DNA of 64,000 nucleotides, from contig JASWHV010000003.1 in the NCBI GenBank assembly GCA_030760725.1, forward strand, positions 114,360,153 through 114,424,152. Direction: 5' to 3'. Source of the DNA: Neostapfia colusana. Taxonomy: Eukaryota; Streptophyta; Magnoliopsida; Poales; Poaceae. Below are positions 47,051 to 57,609 of this stretch, one piece after another. Below the pieces are notes generated by a model. The model had not been told where the DNA came from. It made no database searches and worked only from the letters and a program-made list of their open reading frames with translations. The position numbers were made by a program, and so were the translations under genes. Positions within the stretch are counted from its first letter, which is position 1. Each line of letters opens with the position of its first letter.

Positions 47051-47944
47051 ATGCCGGTGATCAGGAGCACAGCACGCATAAGGACTCGTCCACCACCACG
47101 TGGGAGTGCACTTAACCCCATCGAGGTGTTCGATGGACCATATTGGGAGGAGGTGAAGATGGAACCTCATGATGAAGAGGAAGTCAATAGCTCTATGCAT
47201 GAGGAAGAGGACCCGGAAGAGTCGGAACCACTTGAAGACGATATGGAGGATGATCCACAAGAACGGCATTGGTACGCACCTCAGGAGGAGTTTCACGCGG
47301 GCTAACACCCCGTGGAGCCTCATGAAGCTATGACGGGAGGAGATGAACCTGAGGAGGAGCCACCCCTTGCTGATACCAATAATGAAGGTGATGAACGGGC
47401 CAAACATTCAGTTCAAGAATTTCGGTCCGACGGAACGGAAGGAGCACACATATCCAAGGAGCTCAAAGAATTTCTGGATTGCTGCAGCTTATACCCAGAA
47501 TATCTTCTCAAGAAAGTCCCTCGACTCGGACATGAAGAGTGGAAGGCTGACATAACCATCCTATCTAACGGTAGGGTTGTCACTTGGCATTTCGCACCCA
47601 CATGGAGAGCTACAAGGGCAGAAGCTATCAATGATGCTGCATGGGATGCACTCAACGGACTGTGCTACGCTTTCCATGAGCAGCTTGAGAACACTACTTT
47701 TGAGCTGCACCCGTATCGGAAGAGTAGTACAAGGGAGATCATTGGACCCCTTGTAACAGCTCTTTCCAACCCACAAGCTGCTGACAAGTCTCAGAGGTTG
47801 CTCGTAGAGTTAGGAAACCGCTATGCGAGTGCACAAGAAGAGATCCGTTACCTCCGCAAGAAGCTGTATTTGCGGGAGAAACAAGAGGAGACTCGTGCCA
47901 ACGCGGGAGCGAATGGAGCACCAGCATCATCTATCCCTACATGA
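47051..47944 (+). pseudogene. Accessory ORF of chromovirus D (unknown function, dsRBM-like)
   Basis: A 297-codon frame starting MPVIRSTARIRTR, interrupted once by TAA at 47303-47305. The N-terminal third is Glu/Asp/Pro-rich. After the stop comes a helix (SKELKEFLDCC), then YPEYLLKKVPR, WKADITILSNGRVVTWHF and a helix INDAAWDALNGLCYAFHEQL ending in FELHPYRK: an alpha-beta-beta-beta-alpha order like a dsRNA-binding motif. The C-terminal part (YASAQEEIRYLRKKLYLREKQEE) is a likely coiled coil. Layout and position match the C accessory ORF, with low sequence identity. I recall similar uncharacterised proteins encoded by grass retroelements, but cannot name a family. Function is unknown. Confidence 0.72.
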
Positions 47945-48351
47945 ACTGCCGACTCACCATGGCGTGCGCCCATGTATGGACTGCCCCCATCACACGGCGA
48001 GAACAGCACCGGTTCTCACGGTTAAGTTTAGGTTTCCATTGAATAAGCTGTAATAGGAACGTTATGGTCGTAGTAAGTCAAATAAGAGTAGTACGCTGAA
48101 CTTTTGGGATGATTGCTTGTGTTTGTGTGCTTGGTGTGAGTTGTGGGATGCTTCGGCGAATGTCCATATCCACACATAGTAGAGAGATGTGAGATCTTTC
48201 GGCACATGTTCACATCCTCATATAGGCTGAAATTAAAAAAAGAAGTTGCTTAGTTCATACGCCTTGATGCATATAATTGGAAAGTCAAATCTGAATTCTA
48301 TCTCGTACAATGTACGAAAGTAATCCTTAAAATAAGGGGGGTATACTGTCT
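47945..48351 (+). other. Non-coding gap where gag is missing in D
   Basis: About 0.4 kb without ORF. A purine run aaaataaggggggg (48329-48342) resembles a polypurine tract. Immediately afterwards the text becomes the C-terminus of protease (LANLIVMDSQGIDIILGMD). The deletion junction must lie at or before about 48351. Confidence 0.7.
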
Positions 48352-49861
48352 TGCTAACCTTATCGTCATGGATTCCCAAGGGATTGATATAATACTTGGA
48401 ATGGACTTGTTAAGAAAGCACAAAGGAGTGATTCAATGTGCTGAGAGGATCGTGCAGTTGACAAGTGAGCACGGTACTCGTATTGAGTTTGAGGCAGCCC
48501 AACCGGCAACCGAGAAGGCAGCGCTGAACCACGTCGAAGAAGCGACATTGCAAAGCATTCCGGTGGTTCAAGAATATTCAGATGTGTTCCCGGAAGACCT
48601 TCCAAGTATGCCACCTGACCGGGACATTGAATTTGCTATTGATTTGGTACCCGAAACTGCACCTATAGCGAAAAGGCCGTATAGGATGCCCGCTAATGAA
48701 CTAGTGGAGCTTAAGAAGCAAATTCAAGAGCAGCTAGAAAAGGGTTTTATACGCCCAAGCTCGTCACCATGGGGAGCCCCCGTGCTCTTCGTAGACAAGA
48801 AGGATGGGACCCAAAGGATGTGTGTAGATTATAGGTCTCTCAATGAGATGACGATCAATAATAAATACCCGCTGCCCCGTATAGAGGACCTGTTCGACCA
48901 AATGAAAGGTGCCCGAATTTTCTCCAAGATTGATCTTCGGTCGGGATACTTCCAGCTGAAGATTAAGCCCTCCGACATACACAAGACTGCATTTCAAACA
49001 CGGTATGGTTCGTATGAATATACCGTTATGTCTTTTGGGTTAACAAATGCACCCGCATACTTTATGTACCTCATGAATAAGGTCTTGATGGAGTACTTGG
49101 ACAAGTTCGTCATGGTTTTCATCGATGGCATCATGGTGTATTCGAAAAGTGAGGAAGAACATGAAGAACACTTGAGATTGACATTGCAGAAACTGCGAGA
49201 GCATCAATTGTATGCCAAGTTCAGCAAGTGTCAATTTTGGCTAAAGGAGATATCGTTCCTAGGCCACATCATATCCGAAGGAGGAATATCGGTTGATCCA
49301 GGAAAAGTGGGAGATGTTTTGAAGTGGAACCAACCTGTGAGGGATATTCGGAGTTTCCTTTGGATGGCTGGATATTACCGCTGGTTCATCAAGGATTTCT
49401 CCAAGATAGCGAAGCCTATGACTGAATTGCTCATGAAAGGGAAAGCATTTCAGTGGACACCATCGTGTCAAGAAAGCTTTGAGGAGCTAAAGAAGAGATT
49501 AACCACAGCGTCGGTTTTTGTATTGCCAGACGTGAGCAAAAGCTTTGACATGTATTGTGACGCATCAAGACAAGGGCTTGGATGTGTGCTCATGCAAGAA
49601 GGACAAGTGGTAGCCTATGCATCGATACAACTAAAGAAACATGAGCTGAATTACCCCACACATGACTTGGAACTTGCAGCCGTGGTACATGCCTTGAAGA
49701 TTTGGAGGCATTATATCATTGGCCACCGATATGAGATCTATACGGATCACAAAAGCCTCAAGTATATATTCATGCAAACGAATCTGAATTTGAGGCAACG
49801 TCGATGGTTGGAACTAATAAAGGATTATGATGTTAGAATCAACTATCACACCGGAATGTAG
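48352..49861 (+). pseudogene. Protease C-end, reverse transcriptase and RNase H of D
   Basis: It begins inside protease (DIILGMDLL; the DSG active site is gone). RT motifs are IRPSSSPWGAP, CVDYRSLN and KIDLRSGYFQ. The catalytic box reads FIDG (residues 251-254 of the frame from 48368) instead of FIDD, so the second metal-binding Asp is lost and the enzyme would be inactive. RNase H motifs YCDAS (D398), LELAAV and YTDHKSL are present. About 7 bp are missing near 49857 within NYHPGKANVVADALSR, shifting the frame. The TDHKSLKYIF region is otherwise clean. Confidence 0.92.
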
Positions 49862-49872
49862 TAGCTGATGCG

Positions 49873-50983
49873 TTGAGCCGAAAGGGAGCATGTCACCAAC
49901 TAACAGTTTGGGAGCTGCCACCAGAGCTGCGCAAGGAATTCGAACTGTTACATCTCGGGTTCTTGAACGAGATGGAAGTGATAGAACTGAACTCCTCGCT
50001 GGAACAAGAGATAGAAGATGACCAAGCAACGGATGTGGAAATCAAGGAAAGAATCCGACAAGGCATAGAAAAGGGTTTCAAGGAAGACGAGAAAGGCATG
50101 CTTTGGTTAGGAAAAAGGATTTGTGTGCCTAACGTGAAGCACATCTGCGACACGATATTAAAGGAGGCACATGACTCACCTTATTCCATACATCCCGGCT
50201 GTACAAAAATGTACAAGGACCTGAAAACTTGCTATCGGTGGGATGTTATGAAAAGGGACATAGCTGAATATGTTGCCTTATGCGATACTAGACAACGGGT
50301 GAAGGCCGAACATCAAAGACCCGCTGGACTGTTGCAGCCATTGAAAGTACCCGAGTGGAAGTGGGAAGACATCAGCATGGATTTCATCATCGGATTGCCA
50401 CGTACTCGGTCTGGTTACGACTCCATTTGGGTTATTGTGGACCGATTGATGAAAATAGCCCATTTTCTTCCTGTTAGAACCACGTACCGCGTCGCAGAAC
50501 TAGCCGAGCTGTATATGGAGCAAATCATGTGTCGCCAAGGAGTTCCGAAAAGGATAGTTTAAGATCGGGGTTCTCAATTTACCTCTAGGTTCTGGAAGAA
50601 GCTGCATGAAGCCATGGGTACATGACTGAATTTCAGCTCCGCTTATCACCCACAAACCGACGGGCAAACTGAGAGGACAAATCAAATTTTGGAAGACATG
50701 TTGAGAGCTTGCGCCTTGAAACATGGGAGTAGTTGGGATAGGAGCTTGTCGCACGCTGAATTCTCATACAATAACAGCTACCAAGCCAGCTTGAAGATGT
50801 CAACTTTCGAAGCATTGTATGGTAGAAGGTGTAGAACGCCGCTGTTCTGGAATGAGACCAGAGAGAGCCAAGTGTTTGGACCCGAAGTGCTGCAAGACGC
50901 TGAGAAGCAAGCCCAAACGGTACGAGAAAACTTGAAGGCTGCTCAGTCACGGCAAAAAGGTTATGCGGACAATAGGCGATGAA
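49873..50983 (+). pseudogene. Integrase zinc finger and core of D
   Basis: It follows the 7-bp deletion and starts in ALSRKGACHQ. The zinc-finger motif reads SIHPGCTKMY, then ALCDTRQRVK, where the last Cys has become Arg. Core acidic residues are MDFIIGLP, an Asp after TAA at 50561-50563 (Ser expected: SDRGSQF), and GQTERTN. A second stop, TGA at 50623-50625, replaces Arg in GTRLNFSSAYHP. The frame continues as LEDMLRACALKHG to the ADNRR motif, then a TGA just before the C-terminal domain. Confidence 0.9.
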
Positions 50984-51419
50984 GATTGACCTTCAAAGTG
51001 GGAGACTTCGTGTATCTTAAGGTATCGCCTATCCGAGGCCAACGACGGTTCAACGTCAAAGGCAAGTTAGCACCTCGCTATATCAGGCCATTCAAGATTT
51101 TGGGCAAGCGAGGAGAAGGAGCCTATCAACTAGAACTGCCAACACACCTCTCCGACGTGCACGACGTGTTTCACGTTTCCCAACTCAAGAAGTGCTTAAG
51201 AGTACCAGAAGAACAAGTACCGATGGATGAGCTTGAGCTTCAAGAGGATCTGACCTACGCGGAGCACCCCATCAAAATTTTGGACGTGAAGGAAAGGGTC
51301 ACGGTGAACAAAGTGATCCGTTAGTGCAAGGTACAATGGAGCCATCACATGGAAGCCTAAACTACATGGGAGCGTGAGGAAGATCTCAAGGCAGAATTCC
51401 CTCATCTATTCTCCACTCT
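50984..51419 (+). pseudogene. Integrase C-terminus and chromodomain of D
   Basis: FKVGDFVYLKVSPIRG, KLAPRYIRPF and FHVSQLKKCLRVP are the integrase C-terminal domain and linker. A chromodomain follows from AEHPIKILD with VQWSHH and TTWEREEDLKAEFPHLF. Stops at 51322-51324 (TAG) and before TTWERE (TAA) break the chromodomain, which otherwise has the aromatic and acidic positions of the plant chromovirus type. Confidence 0.88.
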
Positions 51420-51422
51420 ATC

Positions 51423-51442
51423 GAATCTCGAGGGCGAGATTC
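51423..51442. other. Perfect hairpin beside the polypurine tract of D
   Basis: GAATCTCG-aggg-CGAGATTC, an 8-bp stem with a 4-base loop, one pair longer than in A and C. Confidence 0.75.
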
Positions 51443-51460
51443 AGTTTAAGAGGGTCGGTT
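51443..51460 (+). other. Polypurine tract of D
   Basis: agtttaagagggtcggtt directly before the 3' LTR. It is purine-rich but interrupted by pyrimidines, so possibly decayed. Confidence 0.7.
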
Positions 51461-54173
51461 TGTAACACCCTCAAATTCATTACCATGCATTGCATACATT
51501 TTTCTATAGAAACATTATAAAAGAAGTAGAAATGGAGAAAGAACTATAGAAATGGAGAAAAGAACCATATAAATGGAGAAAGAACCATAGAAATGGAGGA
51601 AGGAACCATAGAAATAGAGAAAAGAATATAGAAATGGAGAATGGGGCATAAAATGGAGAAGGGAAATGTATAAATGGAGAATGGAACATAGAAATGGAGA
51701 GGGAAATGTAGAAATGGGGAATGGGCCATAGAAATGGAGAGGGGAATGTAAAAATGGAGCAAGTGACATAGAAATGGTGAGGAATGGAAAAAAGATAGCT
51801 GAAATGAGCCATTCCCGAATTTCCCCAAATTTCCCCCAAAATTTCTAAATTCCCCAATTCTCAAAAAGGGGAATTTTCCCCACATTTTGGGGATAAAATT
51901 CCCAAGGCTGCCACAACACAAGTGACAAGTTTGTTAAGATCCAAAAAAATGAATAGGACTCTTATTTGAGCTCCAATTGGAGTAGGACTCTTCCTCCCCC
52001 TTATAAATACAACCCAAACCCAAGCCCCGCTGGTGAGCCCCGCTGACGAGCCCCGCCATCGAGCCCCATCGTCGAGCCCTGCCATCAAGCCCTGTCGTCG
52101 ATCCCCGTCGTCGAGACCCGCCGACGAGCCCCGTCACGCCTCGCCGTCGCTGGAAAAGAACCGACGATCTGTCCCGCCCTAATCTTCCATAGAAAAATTC
52201 CCCGCTGCTGCCATTGCTAGGAGAAGGGCCCTGCTACAAGGACGAAGTGAGGTAGGTCTCCATTACCCATCTTACGACATTGCCGCTGTTTCTACGCATC
52301 TGTTTTCTTTGCTACCTTCGAGCAGAAACTTTTGCGTGTGGACAGATCGTGTTTTGATCGGTTTTTGACAGTGGAATTGATATAGATCTTGAGTCAAGAT
52401 CATCACCATGTCCAAACTTGATCCCTACACCCTTGTTCATCATAAAACCCCATGAAAGCCCGTTAAAACATGCAAGAACACGTACAAACTGGTTTAATAA
52501 AGCAGCACCATAGGGTTTGCATTCATCCACCCCATTGCATCTTGAGTAAAGTTTGTGTATGATGATTGATTGCTGTAAATTTTGTACGTGCATGCTCGTG
52601 AGTAGAAGGACAAGCTCAAGAATCCATCTACGAGTACCTACAGCACCAAGTCTTCGAGACGCTCGAACAGCAAGAACCACGGGAGCAAGGCAAGTGCCCC
52701 TTGATAATATTGATCCCATGTTTTGAAACTGTTTGTTTGCGAAAACGTGTATGCTTGAGTCAACTTGATGGGACACCTATTTTATAGGAGTTTACTAGTT
52801 TTTTTAACCATCCTTGTTGCCGGGAAAGTTGATGAGTCGGGTATGGTCATTTTTCCTTTTTTGCTTCGCTTAATTCACGGGATACAGGAAGCTGAAATAA
52901 AAAATTTCTAGCTACAGCACTCATATGAATAATGATGATGAGATCTTAATGATGTTAATGGGCATGGAATCGGGAGATCTAGGCAAGCATGGTTCGTGAA
53001 TGTTGCTGGATGAGATGGTGGAACTTGCCGTAGATCTAAGGACCGGTTCATGCGAGAATATGCCAGGAAAATAGTGCCACCACAAGGCCAAGTATGGGTG
53101 CGGCTTAGCTGATTAATTAGGTGTGTTTCTAGCCTGTTATGGACCGTTGATAGCATGGGAATGGGAGTCGAGGAGGACTGCCCAGGGAACTGCATGGCAC
53201 AAGAGGGGGCCCGTGGGTGGAAGAATGGTGATTCGAGCCTGCCGGTGAAACCTTAGTGAGTCCATACATCTAGTAGCCCCTTTGTAAAGGCTATTTTGTG
53301 ATCTCTTGGCCATACACCTACGGTTGTGTACTGGTATAATGGAGGTTCTGCAGTCGCCGACGGGTGATGAAATCACGAACTTGTGGGTAAAATGGTGCCA
53401 CCTCTGCGGAGTGTAAAACTATCATGATAGTAGTGCTTCCGGTCACAAGCACCTGGCCAACTTCCATGATTAGATGAAAACTTGGGATAGTTATTCGGTG
53501 TGGTTGTGATATGGTCATTGGGATTGGTTTTGGGACTGTTTTGAGTCATAACAATGAGTTTGGTTTTGGCTATATGAATATGAGATGGTAATGAATATTT
53601 ATGAGCATGAGATGAATTTGAGAAAGATTAATGGCTGGATGAGACTTGATAAATGGTGCATTATGATGAAAGAATGTTGCTGATTTACTTGGATATATTG
53701 GGCTTTATTTCACCTTAAATAGTTACTGTTTTTATCATGTTTGTCAAATAAAATTTGCTTGCTGCAATGAGCCTTTTTATTGCCTACCTTGTTGTAAGCT
53801 ACATGTCATACTTTTCCTGCACTTGCTGAGTACGACATGTACTCACCCTTGCATTATCACATAAACATCAGCTACAGGAGATGAGTACTTCGAGGACCAT
53901 GTGGAGTACTAGGTGTGCGAACTACCGTCAACATGCCTGTGGAGTCGAAGATGGAGCCTGCTGTCTTAGCCATTTTCCGCTGTCGTTTAGAGTCTTCCGC
54001 TGCAAGAATAAGTTAGATATTCATGAGTGAGACAATGAGTTGATGTAATAAAGTAAATATTATGGTACGTGGTTATATTCTAAATTCAGTTTGTGGAATA
54101 CATGTGTATGTGTGATGAACATCCTGGGCACACATGCATTCACTTGGTTCTATTTTCGGAACCGGGTGTCACA
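51461..54173 (+). repeat. 3' LTR of D (about 2.71 kb)
   Basis: Same ends as 44054-46782. Differences include a shortened GC-rich array (around 52018) and an extra stretch near 53716-53800 absent from the 5' copy. Confidence 0.94.
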
Positions 54174-54178
54174 CACGC
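54174..54178. repeat. Right target-site duplication of D
   Basis: cacgc, identical to 44049-44053. Confidence 0.93.
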
Positions 54179-54475
54179 CCTCCAGTACCTTTAGTTGCCC
54201 CTATGCCAGTGTCTCTCCTTGGCTGCCTCCACTAGTGCTGAGCCTCCATGGAAACCGCAGAAGAATCCTTATTGTCTGTCACCTTATCCTTGCATCCAGA
54301 CCTCACCCTGTCACCACGTGGCGCCACCCGTGGACACGGGTCTGCAAGAACCATGCCCCGGCCACATGCAAGAACCGTGGCAGCCTTATGTCCGAAGGCC
54401 ACCCACGACGGAGGGGTGGCTGTCCACAGAAAATTGTTATTATAGAATCACTATTAACCGGCTTCGATGATATAT
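54179..54475 (+). other. GC-rich flank, possible continuation of the LRR scrap
   Basis: It continues the sequence split by D. Overlapping plus-strand frames exist but none shows a domain I recognise. Composition changes abruptly to AT-rich near 54475. Confidence 0.35.
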
Positions 54476-54580
54476 AAATTTTAATGATGATTTTGATAAA
54501 ATATAAATTTTAGTGTTGACGTGCTATTAAAATAAGATTAAAGATTAATTTAACTTGTTTTGATTTCCGTTCTCGTCCTT

Positions 54581-55436
54581 TCCTATTTTTAGACCACTTA
54601 AAATGACCAAACTACCTTTTCTCTATCTTCCTTTTCTTCTTCTTTCTCCGATTCTCCTGTCATACAACGAATTCCGCATCCAGTAATGTTGTCTCGATTA
54701 CAATTGTCTACCATTTTGTTAATTTGCTATGATGCTTTTGGTAGCAAGTCTTATATGGTACCAGATTGCTACCGTTTCCCTGTAGCGTTTATATTTCTGA
54801 CTAACAAACCAATAGATGCTTTCATGTTGAAACTGGAGAAAGTAGTGGAGTTTATCATCCCTGTGGTCTTATTATTTTTTATTGACTGATAATGCAGTGT
54901 CACGACAAACAAAAGGCTGGTTTAGCAACATGCAAAGATTATCTTCACCAGAGCTGTTTCATTCTTGTTCTTGTTACTCACTAATCATCTTTTTACTTGC
55001 AGCAACACATAATAGTAATTGGTACTATACTGCACTCTCTTTCATGGTCCAGTAGTGAATGTAGATTTTAGAATTAATGAATTGTGCTCAGAAATTTGAA
55101 TTCCTGGTTACAATTCTCAGCTGCCTTGAGTCTGAGTTACCGTTCTAGAATCAAAGTGATATTGTTGTAATGTAGAAAATTAATTCTAGCCAACATGAAT
55201 CCATACAAAGAGCGTTATTATGCGGGGATAAGAATACCAACAAGGGGAAGAGGAAGGAAAACTCTATTCTTAGAGGACGAGGGTATTTTGGTCAGTTCAG
55301 AACAGTCTAAAAATAGAAATAAAAACAAAATGAGTTATATGTTTCGGCCAGCGACATCTGCTTCGGAAGACGCGGTTAATGTGAATATGAGCTTGCACGT
55401 GAGGTTAGTGAGTGAGAAGGGTAGTTGGTCATTTTG
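54581..55436. repeat. Inverted-repeat unit, possible small DNA transposon
   Basis: The left arm tatttttagac...tgaccaaactacc (54584-54617) reappears inverted at 55280-55316, and a shorter inverted copy aaaatgaccaactaccc lies at 55415-55436. The interior has only small ORFs. No target duplication or known terminal sequence was identified. Confidence 0.4.
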
Positions 55437-56094
55437 AATTGTTTCTCTCATCCTATCTACAAAGTATTATAATTTAATTAGTCTTGTGTGTTTCAGTAAA
55501 TAACTACAATTTTGGAGTGTCCAACAGCAAAGATGAAAGAAATGATGCCGCGCAGCAAAGACCGAATTTGTATCATGTCTTGTATTGTAATTTGCCTTGT
55601 AACTAATATGTTTAGATAAAGGAAAGGTGTTCATATATGTTGAAAGCCACAATGATTTGTGCTGACACGTTGATTTACACGGAGATTTATAAAGTACCAA
55701 AGCCAAGACAATCACTCTTTATATCTAATGGTCACACTATCTTGATGATCAGCCACCTCAACTACTGCAAGCCTATCTTTATGGGAAGATTGTTAGATTG
55801 AGAATTATTAATGGAGGTCCAGCTCAAGCAGTAGAGTAAGGCTAAGTATGAGGAAGAGCCAAGTGTGTGTGATCATTTAGTGTAGTCATTACACTTTGTG
55901 TCCGTAGAAAAAACTAAACTATCAAGAGGGGTTGAATCATTTTATCTTATTCCACACTAGCTTTATAAGGGAGTTTGGGTGCTCATGTGAGTCTCTCAAG
56001 TGCTAGGGTGGTAATGGAGATGTGAAGAAACCAACTGGATGAAGTTGAAAGCATGAACATGGCAAAATAAGAAATTCCAACTTTACAGGAGACA
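55437..56094. other. Intergenic, nothing recognised
   Basis: AT-rich sequence with no ORF, repeat or RNA gene that I can support. Confidence 0.5.
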
Positions 56095-56572
56095 CCATAG
56101 TATATGGTGATAGTCATCATATGATATAGTGAGTGTACAGGACTCGTCTAGAGAATAAAATAGTTTTATGTAGAAAAATTAGCAAAGTCACCATGAAATA
56201 TGATGAGGTAACTGTAAGGTATGGTGAGTGTCAGATATCATCGTAATATATAGTAGGATCAACATAGGGTATGATGAGTGTTTGATGAATTTGTGCAAAG
56301 AAGATTTGTTGGACATGAAATCGAGTTACCATAAGACACAGTAAGGTCACAATATAATACGATGAGTACAAAAGGATTTATAGAGAGGATTTATTTTGCA
56401 TGGATTGCATAGTAGTAAGCATAGGATATTATCGGTGGTTGCCATATGATACGGAGCATTATATGTTAACCTAGCCATTCAATAGTTAGGGAGATAGTTT
56501 TAAACTTTTAGTCACCGTACTATCTTGTGACTTGGTCACCATATGATGTGGTGCGTACGGTGACTATTTTGA
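56095..56572. repeat. Degenerate palindromic repeat cluster
   Basis: Many imperfect palindromes of the caccata..atatggtg kind (for example at 56096, 56117, 56191, 56548), spaced 20 to 60 bp. The first about 205 bp are a diverged direct copy of the tract split by C. It resembles subterminal repeats of CACTA-type DNA transposons, but no CACTA end was found. Confidence 0.55.
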
Positions 56573-57609
56573 CAGGAAACTTTAGAAAAATGGCAACTTT
56601 TTGTGGAAATGTCCTTATATAGCCCTTCTAGGACCCATGGGGCAAGCTCTTGGCCAAGTTCACCAGTGAAGGGACCTAATAGGAACCAAGGGCAAGTGAG
56701 AGGGAAGCACAAGAGCAACATGTTTAGAATATTTAGTGCTTCTTAAGATTATCAAGAGCGTTCATTCACATTTAGACTTTGTGTAGCTTTAGGAAGGCTC
56801 CTTATCTTGTCACTCTTAGTCTTACAGTGAGGCCTAGACTAGTTGGGAGTTAGTGATTGAGTCTCCAAGAAGAATGTAGAAGTATTCAGAAGTTTGTATA
56901 TGGTTTTGAGCCCACCATCTAAAGAGGCATCGTTAGTGAGCATCCATGACTCTGCTCAGGGGGGAGTGTGCCCTTAAGAGCGAGCATCACTGTTTGAGCA
57001 GCGGGGGCATGCCACTGACTACACTTGAAGGATGGAACATGCTCTTACGAGATATCACCTTGTGAGCGGCAGGAGGAACTAGTACTCCAACGAGAGTATT
57101 TTGACGAGAAGTAGGGGAAGGGGTCATGCTTACAACACCTCAAGAATAACCATAAATCTCTCTTGATTTACTCTTTACATAGTTACATTTTACCTTCCCC
57201 ACATATATTCATGTAAGTTTGTGCTGTTATATGTTTATGATCTTTCTAGTTGCTTTCTTGTGAGTATTTCCCTCAAATTACATATATGGTATCACTTACC
57301 CATGATAGTTTGTTTGTTTATCTTACTCTTGTATATCTTTCCCAAGCATGTATAGGAGCTTATGATTATCCAAATTTGAACACTCTCACATAGTGCACAT
57401 AATAATATAGGTTAATGTTACTTTACCTATTTAATTAGAAATAATAGATAGAATTTTTTAAAAAAATAGTTCTTGGTGTTCCCTAATCGGAACCCTTTTT
57501 ACACACGATCCTTCCACTAGGAGTTTATAATAGAGTTTAAAGATCCTTTTCAATGTGTGAAGGAGAAGCATTTTGAGTAGGAGGTAAACAATATTTTCAA
57601 TGTGGATGT
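56573..57609. other. Intergenic, low-complexity text next to the palindromes
   Basis: No coding signal. It includes tatatagcccttctaggaccc after the palindromes, a kind of text often seen inside grass CACTA elements, and an AT-rich end with a poly-A run near 57458. Confidence 0.4.

Larger units (their letters stand above)
44054..54173 (+). mobile_element. Chromovirus D, complete ends but gag deleted
   Basis: A 10.1-kb plus-strand element with LTRs 44054-46782 and 51461-54173, target duplication cacgc, primer site, an accessory ORF, pol and a polypurine tract. gag and most of protease are absent: pol starts at the protease C-terminus directly after non-coding DNA. Its pol is clearly different from A to C (for example IINNKYPLPRIEDLFDQ-type wording) but also ends in a chromodomain. 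It is non-autonomous because of the deletion, a catalytic RT substitution and several stops. Confidence 0.94.

Noticed and set aside
47051..47305. Short acidic protein as a separate gene
   Set aside because: It is in frame with 47312-47944 and only split off by one TAA; annotated as one broken accessory ORF.
54195..54470. Pro-rich plus-strand frames after D
   Set aside because: Three overlapping frames are open at once because of GC content; no evidence for one of them.
55195..55437. 80-codon plus-strand ORF
   Set aside because: Overlaps the inverted-repeat arm, no domain, isolated in AT-rich DNA.
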